In this document: one piece after another, positions 42,543-51,236 of the stretch
Position numbering within the stretch: position 1 is the stretch's first letter
Layout of the letters: each line of letters begins with the position of its first letter
Assembly: GCA_025449975.1 (NCBI GenBank)
Contig: JANWIG010000006.1
Span: forward strand, 1-64,000
Source of the DNA: Thermoactinomycetaceae bacterium
GTDB lineage: Bacteria > Bacillota > Bacilli > Thermoactinomycetales > Thermoactinomycetaceae
Direction: 5' to 3'
Length of the DNA: 64,000 nucleotides
Made by a program: the position numbers and the translations under genes
Notes under the pieces: generated by a model
The model's input: the letters and a program-made list of their open reading frames with translations, nothing else
Databases searched by the model: none
What the model was told of the DNA's origin: nothing

Positions 42543-43076
42543 GTGGAAAATCAATTATATCTAAGGTTATCAAATCTATTTCAAGAAATCTTTCAAAATA
42601 ATGAGGTTGCAGCTTGGGCCTTTGACTGTATGGAGGATACGACCAAAAAACTAGGTATCACTTCAGAAGATGATCCGCGACTCGTTATCTCCTATCGTCG
42701 AAACCAAAAAAGACTTCATTTTACCTTCTGTAAATGGCTATTACTCGGTTTTTACTGTATGAAAGACGGTCAGCAGATGGTACGTATTCCATTACTTAAA
42801 AAAGAAATTGAACGCATTCCAGAGAAGACAAACTACGAAATTTTATCCGAATCCAAAGAACAACCTGCGATTGTCGGCTGTGCATTCTCATTGGAAACGA
42901 CCGAATCCGTTGGTGATGAGATTCTACAAATATATGATCAAACCTTACAAGCAATCCATCAGATGTCTACCAAATATACCAAATCACCTTACCGCAAATT
43001 TCATGATCCCGCATTAGCAAAAGTGATTTTTGATAAAAAGTTTCGAGAGTCATTGTTTACGACCAGCGTAAACTAA
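42543..43076 (+). CDS. Hypothetical protein (177 aa), accessory region
   Basis: GTG start after AAAAGGAG; no family recognised. Confidence 0.65.
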   Translation: MENQLYLRLSNLFQEIFQNNEVAAWAFDCMEDTTKKLGITSEDDPRLVISYRRNQKRLHFTFCKWLLLGFYCMKDGQQMVRIPLLKKEIERIPEKTNYEILSESKEQPAIVGCAFSLETTESVGDEILQIYDQTLQAIHQMSTKYTKSPYRKFHDPALAKVIFDKKFRESLFTTSVN

Positions 43077-43290
43077 GAAATGTTCTCGTATTTTTCCATT
43101 ATAGTGAAAATCAGTGTTAAAAATTTGTGACTCTCGGTGCAAGTCATATATGACTCTAGATACAAATATTGAAATTATAATTGTTAATTTGGTCTAATTT
43201 TATTTTGCCAACAGCAAATTTATATGATATTCTCAAATTAGTATAGAGTATTTGTTAACTCAATCGTGATTTTGGATGGAGGCGAGAACG

Positions 43291-44847
43291 GTGCCAGTTT
43301 TTCGTGAGGGTGAACGCTATCAAAATAGCTACCTAATTGAAAAAGTGATTCCTTTTTTCGATGGGGAATTAGCTATTGCACGGTATAATTCGAAACGATA
43401 TTATCTTCAATCCGCACTTATGTTAAAGCCAGTTCCCTCACATGCAATCCAACAATACTTATCACTTGATCATCCATTAGTGATTCCGTATATCGATGTT
43501 TTTACTGAAGATGAGTACTTGGTTTTTGTTCGTGATTATCAACCGATTCGTCCGTTGCCTCGAGTGATTCAAGATCAAGGGGTCACTGAGGAACAGTTTA
43601 TTCGGTGGGCTAAACAGCTAGTAGACTTAGAAGATCATCTACGCGACCGTCATGTACCGATGTACATTCAAAAAGACCCGCGAAATATTGGAGTCACTAA
43701 TGATGGGAATTTGCAAGTGATATTTTGTGGATTAAGACAAATTACTTCATATGAGACAACGGTCGACTGGGGGATGTTTTTTGTTAGTCTGTTATGCGGT
43801 TATCTTCCAGAGGGAAATTTGCAACAAACGATTAGTCAATTAGAAGTATCCAAACCTTTGGTTCACGTGATTGAAAAGAGTTTAAATAGTTATCAGACGA
43901 ATCGTATTCGTAGCATTCTCGACCGTTATGAAAGTGGAATCAGAGAGGAGACAAACAATCGTTTGTCATCTGATTTCCAAACGTCTTCGCTTTTGGATCT
44001 GTTTATACAACAGCAAAAAGAACCAATCTCCCGAAATAGGATTGGAGAACGCGAGTTTGATATGCTGAAAGTAGATTTTAACTTCGGCATAAGAGGGAGG
44101 GAGCGAGAGCGGAATATGGCAAATTTATCATCACTCGAAGATGTGCGGAAACGGTATGCAAGACTGGAACAGGAGAGCTTGGGGAACTATCGTAATCAGT
44201 TGCTAGCCCAGGAGAGAGACTTGCTCACAAACTATAAGCAAGAATTACAAAGACGACAACAGGAATTGCTAGAAAAGCAAAGATTGGAATTGGAGCGTCA
44301 AGAAAGGGAGCAACTTCGTAAACTGAAAGAAGAATATGAGCGTAAGCAGAGAGAACAGCTGATGCAATCGCTCATTAAGCAAGAACAATTGGCTTGGGAA
44401 CAGCGACTCAGTGCTTTAATTGAACAGGAAAAACAAGCTTTTGAGAAACGCCGTCAAGAGATGATCGAACGATTAAATAAACGATACGAAGAGAAAGAAA
44501 AAGAATTACTAGAGAAACAAAAGAAAGAATATCAACTTCGGAGAAAAGAACGAATCATTGAGCAAAACAAAGAACTCGATTATCTCTTCGAAGATCTCCA
44601 AGATGAAGCACTCTCTCTCGATCTTGAACAGTTTGGGACAGGTTTACCGGAAGTAGAACAGGAGCCGATGTTAAATATCAATACAAGATCAGTAAGAATC
44701 GATTCCTCAGATCAATCCCTCTTTGAACAACCATTGGAACAGGCAGCAGAACAGCCAGCAGCGCAACCATCCCCAGAACCTGAACCTGAGAAGAAAAAAG
44801 AGAAAAAGAAGAAAAAATCCAAATTTAGAGAGATGTGGAGTTTCTAA
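43291..44847 (+). CDS. Protein-kinase-like (pseudokinase) domain protein with long C-terminal coiled coil
   Basis: Kinase-like order, YIQKDPRNIGVTNDGNLQVIFCGLRQ replacing HRDxKPxN...DFG; charged heptad-rich segment; basic tail KKKEKKKKKSKFREMWSF. Likely GTG start after GGAGGCGAGAAC. Confidence 0.6.
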   Translation: MPVFREGERYQNSYLIEKVIPFFDGELAIARYNSKRYYLQSALMLKPVPSHAIQQYLSLDHPLVIPYIDVFTEDEYLVFVRDYQPIRPLPRVIQDQGVTEEQFIRWAKQLVDLEDHLRDRHVPMYIQKDPRNIGVTNDGNLQVIFCGLRQITSYETTVDWGMFFVSLLCGYLPEGNLQQTISQLEVSKPLVHVIEKSLNSYQTNRIRSILDRYESGIREETNNRLSSDFQTSSLLDLFIQQQKEPISRNRIGEREFDMLKVDFNFGIRGRERERNMANLSSLEDVRKRYARLEQESLGNYRNQLLAQERDLLTNYKQELQRRQQELLEKQRLELERQEREQLRKLKEEYERKQREQLMQSLIKQEQLAWEQRLSALIEQEKQAFEKRRQEMIERLNKRYEEKEKELLEKQKKEYQLRRKERIIEQNKELDYLFEDLQDEALSLDLEQFGTGLPEVEQEPMLNINTRSVRIDSSDQSLFEQPLEQAAEQPAAQPSPEPEPEKKKEKKKKKSKFREMWSF

Positions 44848-45027
44848 AAAACTCAAGAAAAAATTAACAAAGGTATAGGAATTTTGTTAAAATTTTATAA
44901 TGAAAGCGTAATCATTTTATGATTTCCGATCCCGAAAAAGTCGATCAAGAACCGTTGGAACCTTAGTGACAAGCTAGATTTGGCTTTGTACTTTCGAATA
45001 CGGAAGGCGACGATGGAACGGGGTTCA

Positions 45028-45113
45028 TCAGAGTGATGATCTCTCTGATGAATAAATAAGGGAACATAAAGAAAAAGATGAGGGGGAATTGGCTCCCTCA
45101 TCTTTTTCTTTAC
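45028..45113 (+). ncRNA. Strong hairpins/terminator in the intergenic region before csaA; possible sRNA 3' end
   Basis: TTCATCAGAG/CTCTGATGAA then AAAGAAAAAGATGAGGG/CCCTCATCTTTTTCTTT; TATAAT box about 130 nt upstream (44897-44902). Confidence 0.4.
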
Positions 45114-45371
45114 ATCGAAACGCACTTATGTTTCGAATTTCGAAATTTCCTGTGTGTTTTGAGCTGCTTTTGTTATATTAATAGAAGCGAAACGGCAATT
45201 CTCTATATGTAGTATTGGAGAAACCTTGGAAGAGAAAGGGTTTAAACGAACTACAATGGAAATAACAGAGCGGGCTCCCTTCATCCTCTTCTCGCTCCAT
45301 CATTTCCCCAGTGAGTGCCTTCGATTCGGTAAGTTGAAGATAAGAAGTTTTAAAATAGAAGGAGGCTCTCT

Positions 45372-45704
45372 ATGATTTCATATGAGGATTTTGCAAAGGT
45401 AGAGATGAGAGTAGGACAAATTGTGAGAGCAGAAATGTTTCCAAAAGCGAGAAAACCAGCATATAAATTGTGGATTGATTTTGGTGAGGAAATCGGTATC
45501 AAAAAATCAAGTGCACAGATCACGGATCGATATGAAATAGAGAAATTAAAAGGTAAAAAAGTAATTGCTGTGACCAACTTCCCAGCAAAGCAAATTGCCG
45601 ACTTTATGTCTGAAGTATTGGTATTGGGAGTGGAAACGGAAGATGGGGCAGTATCTTTACTTGGAATCGATCATGACGTGCCTTTAGGTAGACGCGTCTT
45701 TTAA
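45372..45704 (+). CDS. csaA: CsaA-type tRNA-binding-domain chaperone
   Basis: DFAKVEMRVGQIVRAEMFPKARKPAYKLWIDFGEEIGIKKSSAQITDRY..., 110 aa. Confidence 0.92.
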   Translation: MISYEDFAKVEMRVGQIVRAEMFPKARKPAYKLWIDFGEEIGIKKSSAQITDRYEIEKLKGKKVIAVTNFPAKQIADFMSEVLVLGVETEDGAVSLLGIDHDVPLGRRVF

Positions 45705-45930
45705 AGAGATTTGAACAATATGTCATCACTTGGTTGGAAAAGAACCTACCCAAGGGTGAGTAACGATTTGTTATAATTTAGTATCATATAACTTTGCTAT
45801 TCACCTTACATATTTGTTGGTTAGTTTTTCGTTGAAGAAGTGAACATATCTATTAGGGAGTTTTTATGAACTGCGAAATACATTTTTATGATAAAGGATA
45901 GATCTAATTGGCACAGCGGGAGGGGATACG

Positions 45931-48900
45931 ATGCAAAATTACTATGAACTGCTACAAGTTGGACCGGACGCGACGCTGGATGAGATTCGCGAGAAGTGGG
46001 AGCAAGAATGGGAAAAATGGACAGAAAAACAAGAGATCGAGGAATGTAAGCAGGAAGCGGAGGAAATGTTGGCACAACTGCAAATCATTAAAGAGAAGTT
46101 ACTTGATTCCGCTGAAAATGAAGAAACCGATTTGACGGTAACAGATCAGGAAGAAGGTGAAGAGCACGAAAAAATAGAGGAAGCGGAAGAAGAAGAAAAG
46201 GAAGAGACGGTAGTAGAGAAGGGAATGGTGATCGAACAGCAACCACCCACAATGATGGAAGCAGAAGAAGAGGAACTCACTACAGAAGAAGAACCCACAA
46301 CGCCTCAAGAGATGAGAGAGCTGGGACTAAAATTGCTTCATGGCGATGGATTAAAGCAAGATCTTTATGCTGCAGAGAAATGGCTTAGAAAAGCGATTGA
46401 AGCAGGTGATGTGATTGCTATGCGCGAGCTCGGATGGGAGCTGCTGAAAGGAAACCATCTCGAACGCGATGTCGTGGAAGGTGAAAAATGGCTTCGCGAA
46501 GCTGCTCAAGCCGGTGATCCCGTCGCGATGGGAAGATTGGGACGTGAATTGTTGGAGATCGACTTTGCATATCGAGAAGTGGATCAAGAGAAAAGATGGG
46601 TGAGAAAGGCCAAAGAAAAAGCTTATAAATACGCTGTTGTTGAAGTGAGTTCTTTGCTTTTAGAAGGGGATTTGGTTTGGAAAAATGTGGTCGAGGGAGA
46701 GCGCTGGCTTCGTGAAGCTGCAGCCAAAGGTGATCAGCATGCGATGATCGAACTAGGGACCCTTTTAATCGAGGGAAACTTAATTGGGCGCGATGTGGAA
46801 GAAGGAAAGAAATGGCTACAGAAGGCTGCCGATGAAGGAGATAAATATGCGCGATGGAAACTCATCGACTACTTGATCGAAGGAAAACGATTAAAAAAAG
46901 ATATGGTTGTGGGAGAGAAGTGGCTACGGACCTGGGCTGAAGATGGCGATGAAGTGATGATGAGAGAGCTGGCTTTACGCTTGCTTCATGGGGAAGAGTT
47001 GGAGGCAAATCGCGAAGAAGGCGAACAATGGCTCCGCAAAGCGGCAGAACAAGGGGATTCGATTGCATTACGTGAGCTTGGTTTGCAGCTAATAAAAGGT
47101 GATTTGCTCGATCAGAATCCGGAAGAAGGAGAGAAATACTTGCGTTTAGCAGCCAAAACGGGCGAAACCGTAGCGATGCGGGAATTGGGTTTGCTGTTGC
47201 TGGATGGTACGTTGCTGTCCGGAGACATCAAAGAAGGCAAAAAATGGCTGGAAACCGCAAGTAAAGCTGGTGATGCCGAAGCGATGCGGGAGCTAGGTCT
47301 CCATCTCTTGGAAGGATATTCGATGGATCGGGATCTGGGATCGGGCGAACGTTGGCTCCGTGAAGCAGCGCTCACGGGGAATGTAGCCGCGATGAGAAGC
47401 TTGGGAATGTATTTATTGCTGGGGGATCTAATTGATCAAGATATCTGGGCTGGTGAAAAGTGGTTGCGGAGAGCGGCAGGAGCTGGCGATGCTACAGCAA
47501 TGCGCGAATTAGGTCACTTTTTGCTTGATGGCTGTTTGATCGGTCGCAATGTGAATGAAGGAGTCAAGTGGATCAGGGAAGCGGCAGAAGCTGGCGATAC
47601 CAGAGCGATGGGTGAATTAGGTTGTTATTTGTTAGAAGGAAAGCTGGTTGATAAAAGCGTCGATGAGGGCATGCGATGGCTGCGTGATGCGGCGAAAGCA
47701 GGTGATCTCCATGCGATGAAGGAGCTGGGTTGGCAGCTTTTGGCTGGCAATCACGTTGAACGAAATGTAAAAGAAGGAGAAAACTGGTTGCGCACTGCCG
47801 CAGAGCGAGGAGAAAGGGAAGCGATTCGCCGACTGGGAATCTGCTTGTTGCAAGGGATCGGTGTCAAGCAGAATCTAGAAGAGGGAGAAAAATGGCTTCA
47901 TGAGGCGGCCGAAGATGGGGATTTGACTGCGATGCGGGAGCTGGGAGAGTACTTAATTCGCGGTAAAGATCCCAAAGAGGGGGAACGCTGGCTCCGTGAA
48001 GCGGTCAGTCGCGGAGAAGTGATTGCGATGCGGGAGTTGGGGCAACAGCTTCTCGACGGAAGTAAAATCGAGGGAAATGTCGTCGAAGGTGAAAAATGGC
48101 TCCGCGAAGCAGCTGAAGCGGGCGAAAAGGGAGCGATGCGGATTTTAGGCAATCGTTTGATCCAAGGTGAAGGCGTTTTACAAGATGTTTGGGAAGGTGA
48201 AAAGTGGCTTCGAATGGCGGCAGAGGAGCGGAATGTCGAAGCGATGAGACTGCTAGGACTTTACTTGCTTAAAGGGGATCTCCTTGAGCAAGATGTCAGA
48301 GAAGGCGAAAAATGGTTGCGCAAAGCGGCTGGATCGGGTGAAGCGATTGCGATGCGTGAGCTTGGACGTCAGTTATTGAAAGGAACTCTGCTGGGACACA
48401 ACATTGAAGAAGGTGGCAAATGGTTGCGTGAGGCAGCCGAAGCAGGGGATGTGGAGGCGATGAAAGAGTTAAGCTGGCAGCTGCTCGAGGGAGATCTTAT
48501 TGGACGAAATATCAAAGAAGGTGAAAAATGGCTTCGCGAAGCAGCCGAAGCTGGAGATGCCGTAGCAATGAAAGAATTGAGCTGCAAACTGTTGGAAGGG
48601 AATTTGTTGCCTCGAGATGTGGAAGACGGTGAAAAGTGGCTCCGTGAAGCGGCGAAGAAAAAAGAGCCCGAAGCGCTAAGGATCCTCAGTTTTTGTTTGC
48701 TCGATGGTGAAGGTCTCGGGCAAGATCTAGAAGAGGGCAAATATTGGCTCCGCCAAGCGGCCGAAGCGGGCGATCTGATTGCGATGCGTGAGCTGGGCTG
48801 TGGCTTACTGAGCGGAGAAGAAATGGAACAGAATGTGAAAGAAGGAGAATACTGGCTCCGTAAAGCGGCGATGTCTCAAGAAGTCGTGGCCATGCGTGAA

Positions 48901-49653
48901 CTCGGTCGATTGCTCCTTGAAGGGAAAATTCTTCGGAAAAATGTTGAAGAGGGAGAGCGCTGGTTGCGCAAAGCTGTGGTTGAAGGAGAAGAAGAAGCGA
49001 TGCGGATTTGGGGCTGTCGTCTGCTATCTAAGGAAGGCTCCAAAAGAGATATTGAAGAAGGAAGACGCTGGTTAAAGGGAGCGGCTTTGGCAGGCGAACC
49101 GGAAGCGATGCGAGTACTGGGGAGTTATTTGTTGTCTTCCGGTGTCAAAAAGAGTGAAATGGAAGGAGAACAATGGCTTCGTCGTGCAGCGGCAGCGGGC
49201 AATGCCGAGGCGATGAAAGAACTAAGTTGGCATTTGTTTAAAAAAGAAGGAGAGCAGATCATCGCGGAATGGTGGTTGCGGCGAGCTGCTAACAGTGGTG
49301 AAAAAGAAGCGATGCGGATGCTGGGTTGTCTGCTGTTGGTTGGAGAAGGATTGGAACAAAACGTTGAAGAGGGAGTTAAATGGCTCCGCCGTGCAGCTGA
49401 AGGCGGTGAATCGGTGGCGATGCGCGAACTCGGTCGCTATCTTGTCGATGAAGGGGAAGAAGAGGAAGGCAAGGAGTGGCTCCGCCAAGCAGCCGAAGCA
49501 GGCGAAGTGATTGCCATGCGCGAGCTGGGTAAGCATTTATTGAAAGAGGAGAAAGAAGAAGGAAATGAATGGCTGCGCAAGGCAGTTGTCGCTGAGTTGG
49601 ATCACGGTCGCAATCGTTTCGAAGTCTTGGGCATAGCCAAAAAACAACAGTGA
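45931..49653 (+). CDS. Giant Sel1-repeat protein (1240 aa) with degenerate J-like N-terminus
   Basis: N-term MQNYYELLQVGPDATLDEIREKWEQEWEKW; about 31 units of GDxxAMRELGxxLLxGxxxxxxVxEGEKWLREAAEA. Confidence 0.85.
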   Translation: MQNYYELLQVGPDATLDEIREKWEQEWEKWTEKQEIEECKQEAEEMLAQLQIIKEKLLDSAENEETDLTVTDQEEGEEHEKIEEAEEEEKEETVVEKGMVIEQQPPTMMEAEEEELTTEEEPTTPQEMRELGLKLLHGDGLKQDLYAAEKWLRKAIEAGDVIAMRELGWELLKGNHLERDVVEGEKWLREAAQAGDPVAMGRLGRELLEIDFAYREVDQEKRWVRKAKEKAYKYAVVEVSSLLLEGDLVWKNVVEGERWLREAAAKGDQHAMIELGTLLIEGNLIGRDVEEGKKWLQKAADEGDKYARWKLIDYLIEGKRLKKDMVVGEKWLRTWAEDGDEVMMRELALRLLHGEELEANREEGEQWLRKAAEQGDSIALRELGLQLIKGDLLDQNPEEGEKYLRLAAKTGETVAMRELGLLLLDGTLLSGDIKEGKKWLETASKAGDAEAMRELGLHLLEGYSMDRDLGSGERWLREAALTGNVAAMRSLGMYLLLGDLIDQDIWAGEKWLRRAAGAGDATAMRELGHFLLDGCLIGRNVNEGVKWIREAAEAGDTRAMGELGCYLLEGKLVDKSVDEGMRWLRDAAKAGDLHAMKELGWQLLAGNHVERNVKEGENWLRTAAERGEREAIRRLGICLLQGIGVKQNLEEGEKWLHEAAEDGDLTAMRELGEYLIRGKDPKEGERWLREAVSRGEVIAMRELGQQLLDGSKIEGNVVEGEKWLREAAEAGEKGAMRILGNRLIQGEGVLQDVWEGEKWLRMAAEERNVEAMRLLGLYLLKGDLLEQDVREGEKWLRKAAGSGEAIAMRELGRQLLKGTLLGHNIEEGGKWLREAAEAGDVEAMKELSWQLLEGDLIGRNIKEGEKWLREAAEAGDAVAMKELSCKLLEGNLLPRDVEDGEKWLREAAKKKEPEALRILSFCLLDGEGLGQDLEEGKYWLRQAAEAGDLIAMRELGCGLLSGEEMEQNVKEGEYWLRKAAMSQEVVAMRELGRLLLEGKILRKNVEEGERWLRKAVVEGEEEAMRIWGCRLLSKEGSKRDIEEGRRWLKGAALAGEPEAMRVLGSYLLSSGVKKSEMEGEQWLRRAAAAGNAEAMKELSWHLFKKEGEQIIAEWWLRRAANSGEKEAMRMLGCLLLVGEGLEQNVEEGVKWLRRAAEGGESVAMRELGRYLVDEGEEEEGKEWLRQAAEAGEVIAMRELGKHLLKEEKEEGNEWLRKAVVAELDHGRNRFEVLGIAKKQQ
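46312..49620 (+). repeat. In-frame tandem array of about 31 Sel1-like repeats, period about 108 bp
   Basis: Counted by hand in the translation; most units 36 aa, a few 32-35 aa; recurring DNA such as GAAGGTGAAAAATGGCTTCGCGAAGC. Confidence 0.85.
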
Positions 49654-49666
49654 AATTAACCAAGGA

Positions 49667-49700
49667 AACAGCACCCGATGGAACCAAGATGGGTGCTGTT
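49667..49700 (+). terminator. Terminator after giant Sel1 gene
   Basis: AACAGCACCC...GGGTGCTGTT. Confidence 0.65.
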
Positions 49701-49847
49701 TGTAGTATAAAGCATAATTTATTGCGATCATCCAAAAAATAGCTTTCCTTCACAAAAATGTTTATTACATTTATGTAGGGAAGAGATCGAGAAAGGGAAT
49801 GGAATAGTTATAGAATGGGTGAGAGGAAACGAAGTTGGTGATGGTAA

Positions 49848-50906
49848 ATGAAAATCGATTATCAGTTATTGGAGATTTCTCCAGATGCTTCAGAGGAAGA
49901 AGTAAGAGAAAGATTGAATACTCTTTTGCGTAAATGGTATTACCGTCTCAATTCGCCAAAATTGGAACATCGTCAAGAAGCCGAACGGGTGATTCAAGAG
50001 CTTGAAAAAATAGGCAGTCATTTATCACAGTTGGAACGAAAAGAGAAAGATCGGCAAAAAATGGTTCAACGGATGAGTAAACTTCCGCGCCTGTTGGAAG
50101 GAAATGAGCAGGAATCAATGGAATTGCCAAAAGAGGAAGTTGTTCACACTGAAGTAGATGAGCCATCTCCTCAGGATGCAGCTCAAGCGAGCCAAACCAG
50201 ATTGCCGAAAGAAGAAACCGATCACACCGCAGTTGATGAGCAAGTCCCTCGGGAAACAAGCAAAGTGGGTCAAACAGAAGCACCAGAAGAAAACATTGTT
50301 CAACCTGTAGTCGATGAGCAAGCGCTGCGCGAAGCAGCCAAAGAGGGGCACGTAGAAGCCATGGCGGAACTGGGAGCATATCTTTTAGAAGGAGATGGAA
50401 TCGGTCAAGATCAAGAAGGAGTTTACTGGTTACAACAAGCTGTCAAGGTAGGAAAAAATCCACAAGCGATGTTTTCGTTAGGTCAGCATCTTCTTAAGCA
50501 AAAGATTGGAAAGGAAAAGAAAAAAGGGGAGTATTGGATAAAAAGGGCAGCGAAAGCGGGTCTGATCGAGGCGATGCGTGAGCTGGGATTCCATGCCGCT
50601 TCTGCTAAAGAAAGAATGAAATGGTTGCGTAAAGCAGGAGAAGCAGGGGATCTCATCTCGATGAAAGAACTGGGAAGCCGGTTACTACGCGGGGATGGAA
50701 TCAAGCCCAACAATAAGTGGGGGCTCTATTGGTTGCGTCAGGCAGCTGAAGCAGGCCATTTAGAAGCGATGCGCGAGTTAGCCCTTTATTTACTTGAAGA
50801 GAAAGAGAATGAGGAAGCATTGGAAGAAGGAAAAAAATGGCTCATTCAAGCTGCTGAGCAAGGGGATCCCATTGCCCAGCAAATGCGCTCACAACCGTCC
50901 ACATAA
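49848..50906 (+). CDS. J-like N-terminus plus Sel1 repeat protein (352 aa), paralog of 45931-49653
   Basis: MKIDYQLLEISPDASEEEVRERLNTLLRKWYYRL; Sel1 repeats after a repetitive acidic linker. Confidence 0.8.
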   Translation: MKIDYQLLEISPDASEEEVRERLNTLLRKWYYRLNSPKLEHRQEAERVIQELEKIGSHLSQLERKEKDRQKMVQRMSKLPRLLEGNEQESMELPKEEVVHTEVDEPSPQDAAQASQTRLPKEETDHTAVDEQVPRETSKVGQTEAPEENIVQPVVDEQALREAAKEGHVEAMAELGAYLLEGDGIGQDQEGVYWLQQAVKVGKNPQAMFSLGQHLLKQKIGKEKKKGEYWIKRAAKAGLIEAMRELGFHAASAKERMKWLRKAGEAGDLISMKELGSRLLRGDGIKPNNKWGLYWLRQAAEAGHLEAMRELALYLLEEKENEEALEEGKKWLIQAAEQGDPIAQQMRSQPST

Positions 50907-51236
50907 ACGGATAAACCCTCTTTATGGTATAAATTGGTCAAATTTAGAATATTAACCTACGCTGGAATTTACAAAAATGGTAGAAAAATAATGTGTAAAT
51001 CCAGTGTTTTTATGCTAAAATTACCTAGGTCTTATTTATAGTCTAGATCAAATATTTTACTAAATTTATCTGAATTGTTTTCTTTATCTTGGTTAAAGTT
51101 GGTTTATTGTTTAACAGTATTTCGATATTAAAATGAATGAATAATGATCTATCTTGGGCGATTGCATCTAGTGAAAAATGGAAGCGGTCTGACTTGGAGG
51201 GAATGATTCAATTTAAATTGAAAAGGAGAGGGTTGA

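Noticed and set aside
46312-49620. Regular repeats as CRISPR or satellite DNA
   Set aside because: Repeats are in frame, 108-bp coding units of Sel1 type with variable sequence, not short identical repeats with spacers.
46862-49753. Several long minus-strand ORFs through the Sel1 array (for example 48369-48740)
   Set aside because: Shadow ORFs caused by the periodic codon pattern of the plus-strand repeat gene; no SD or family resemblance.
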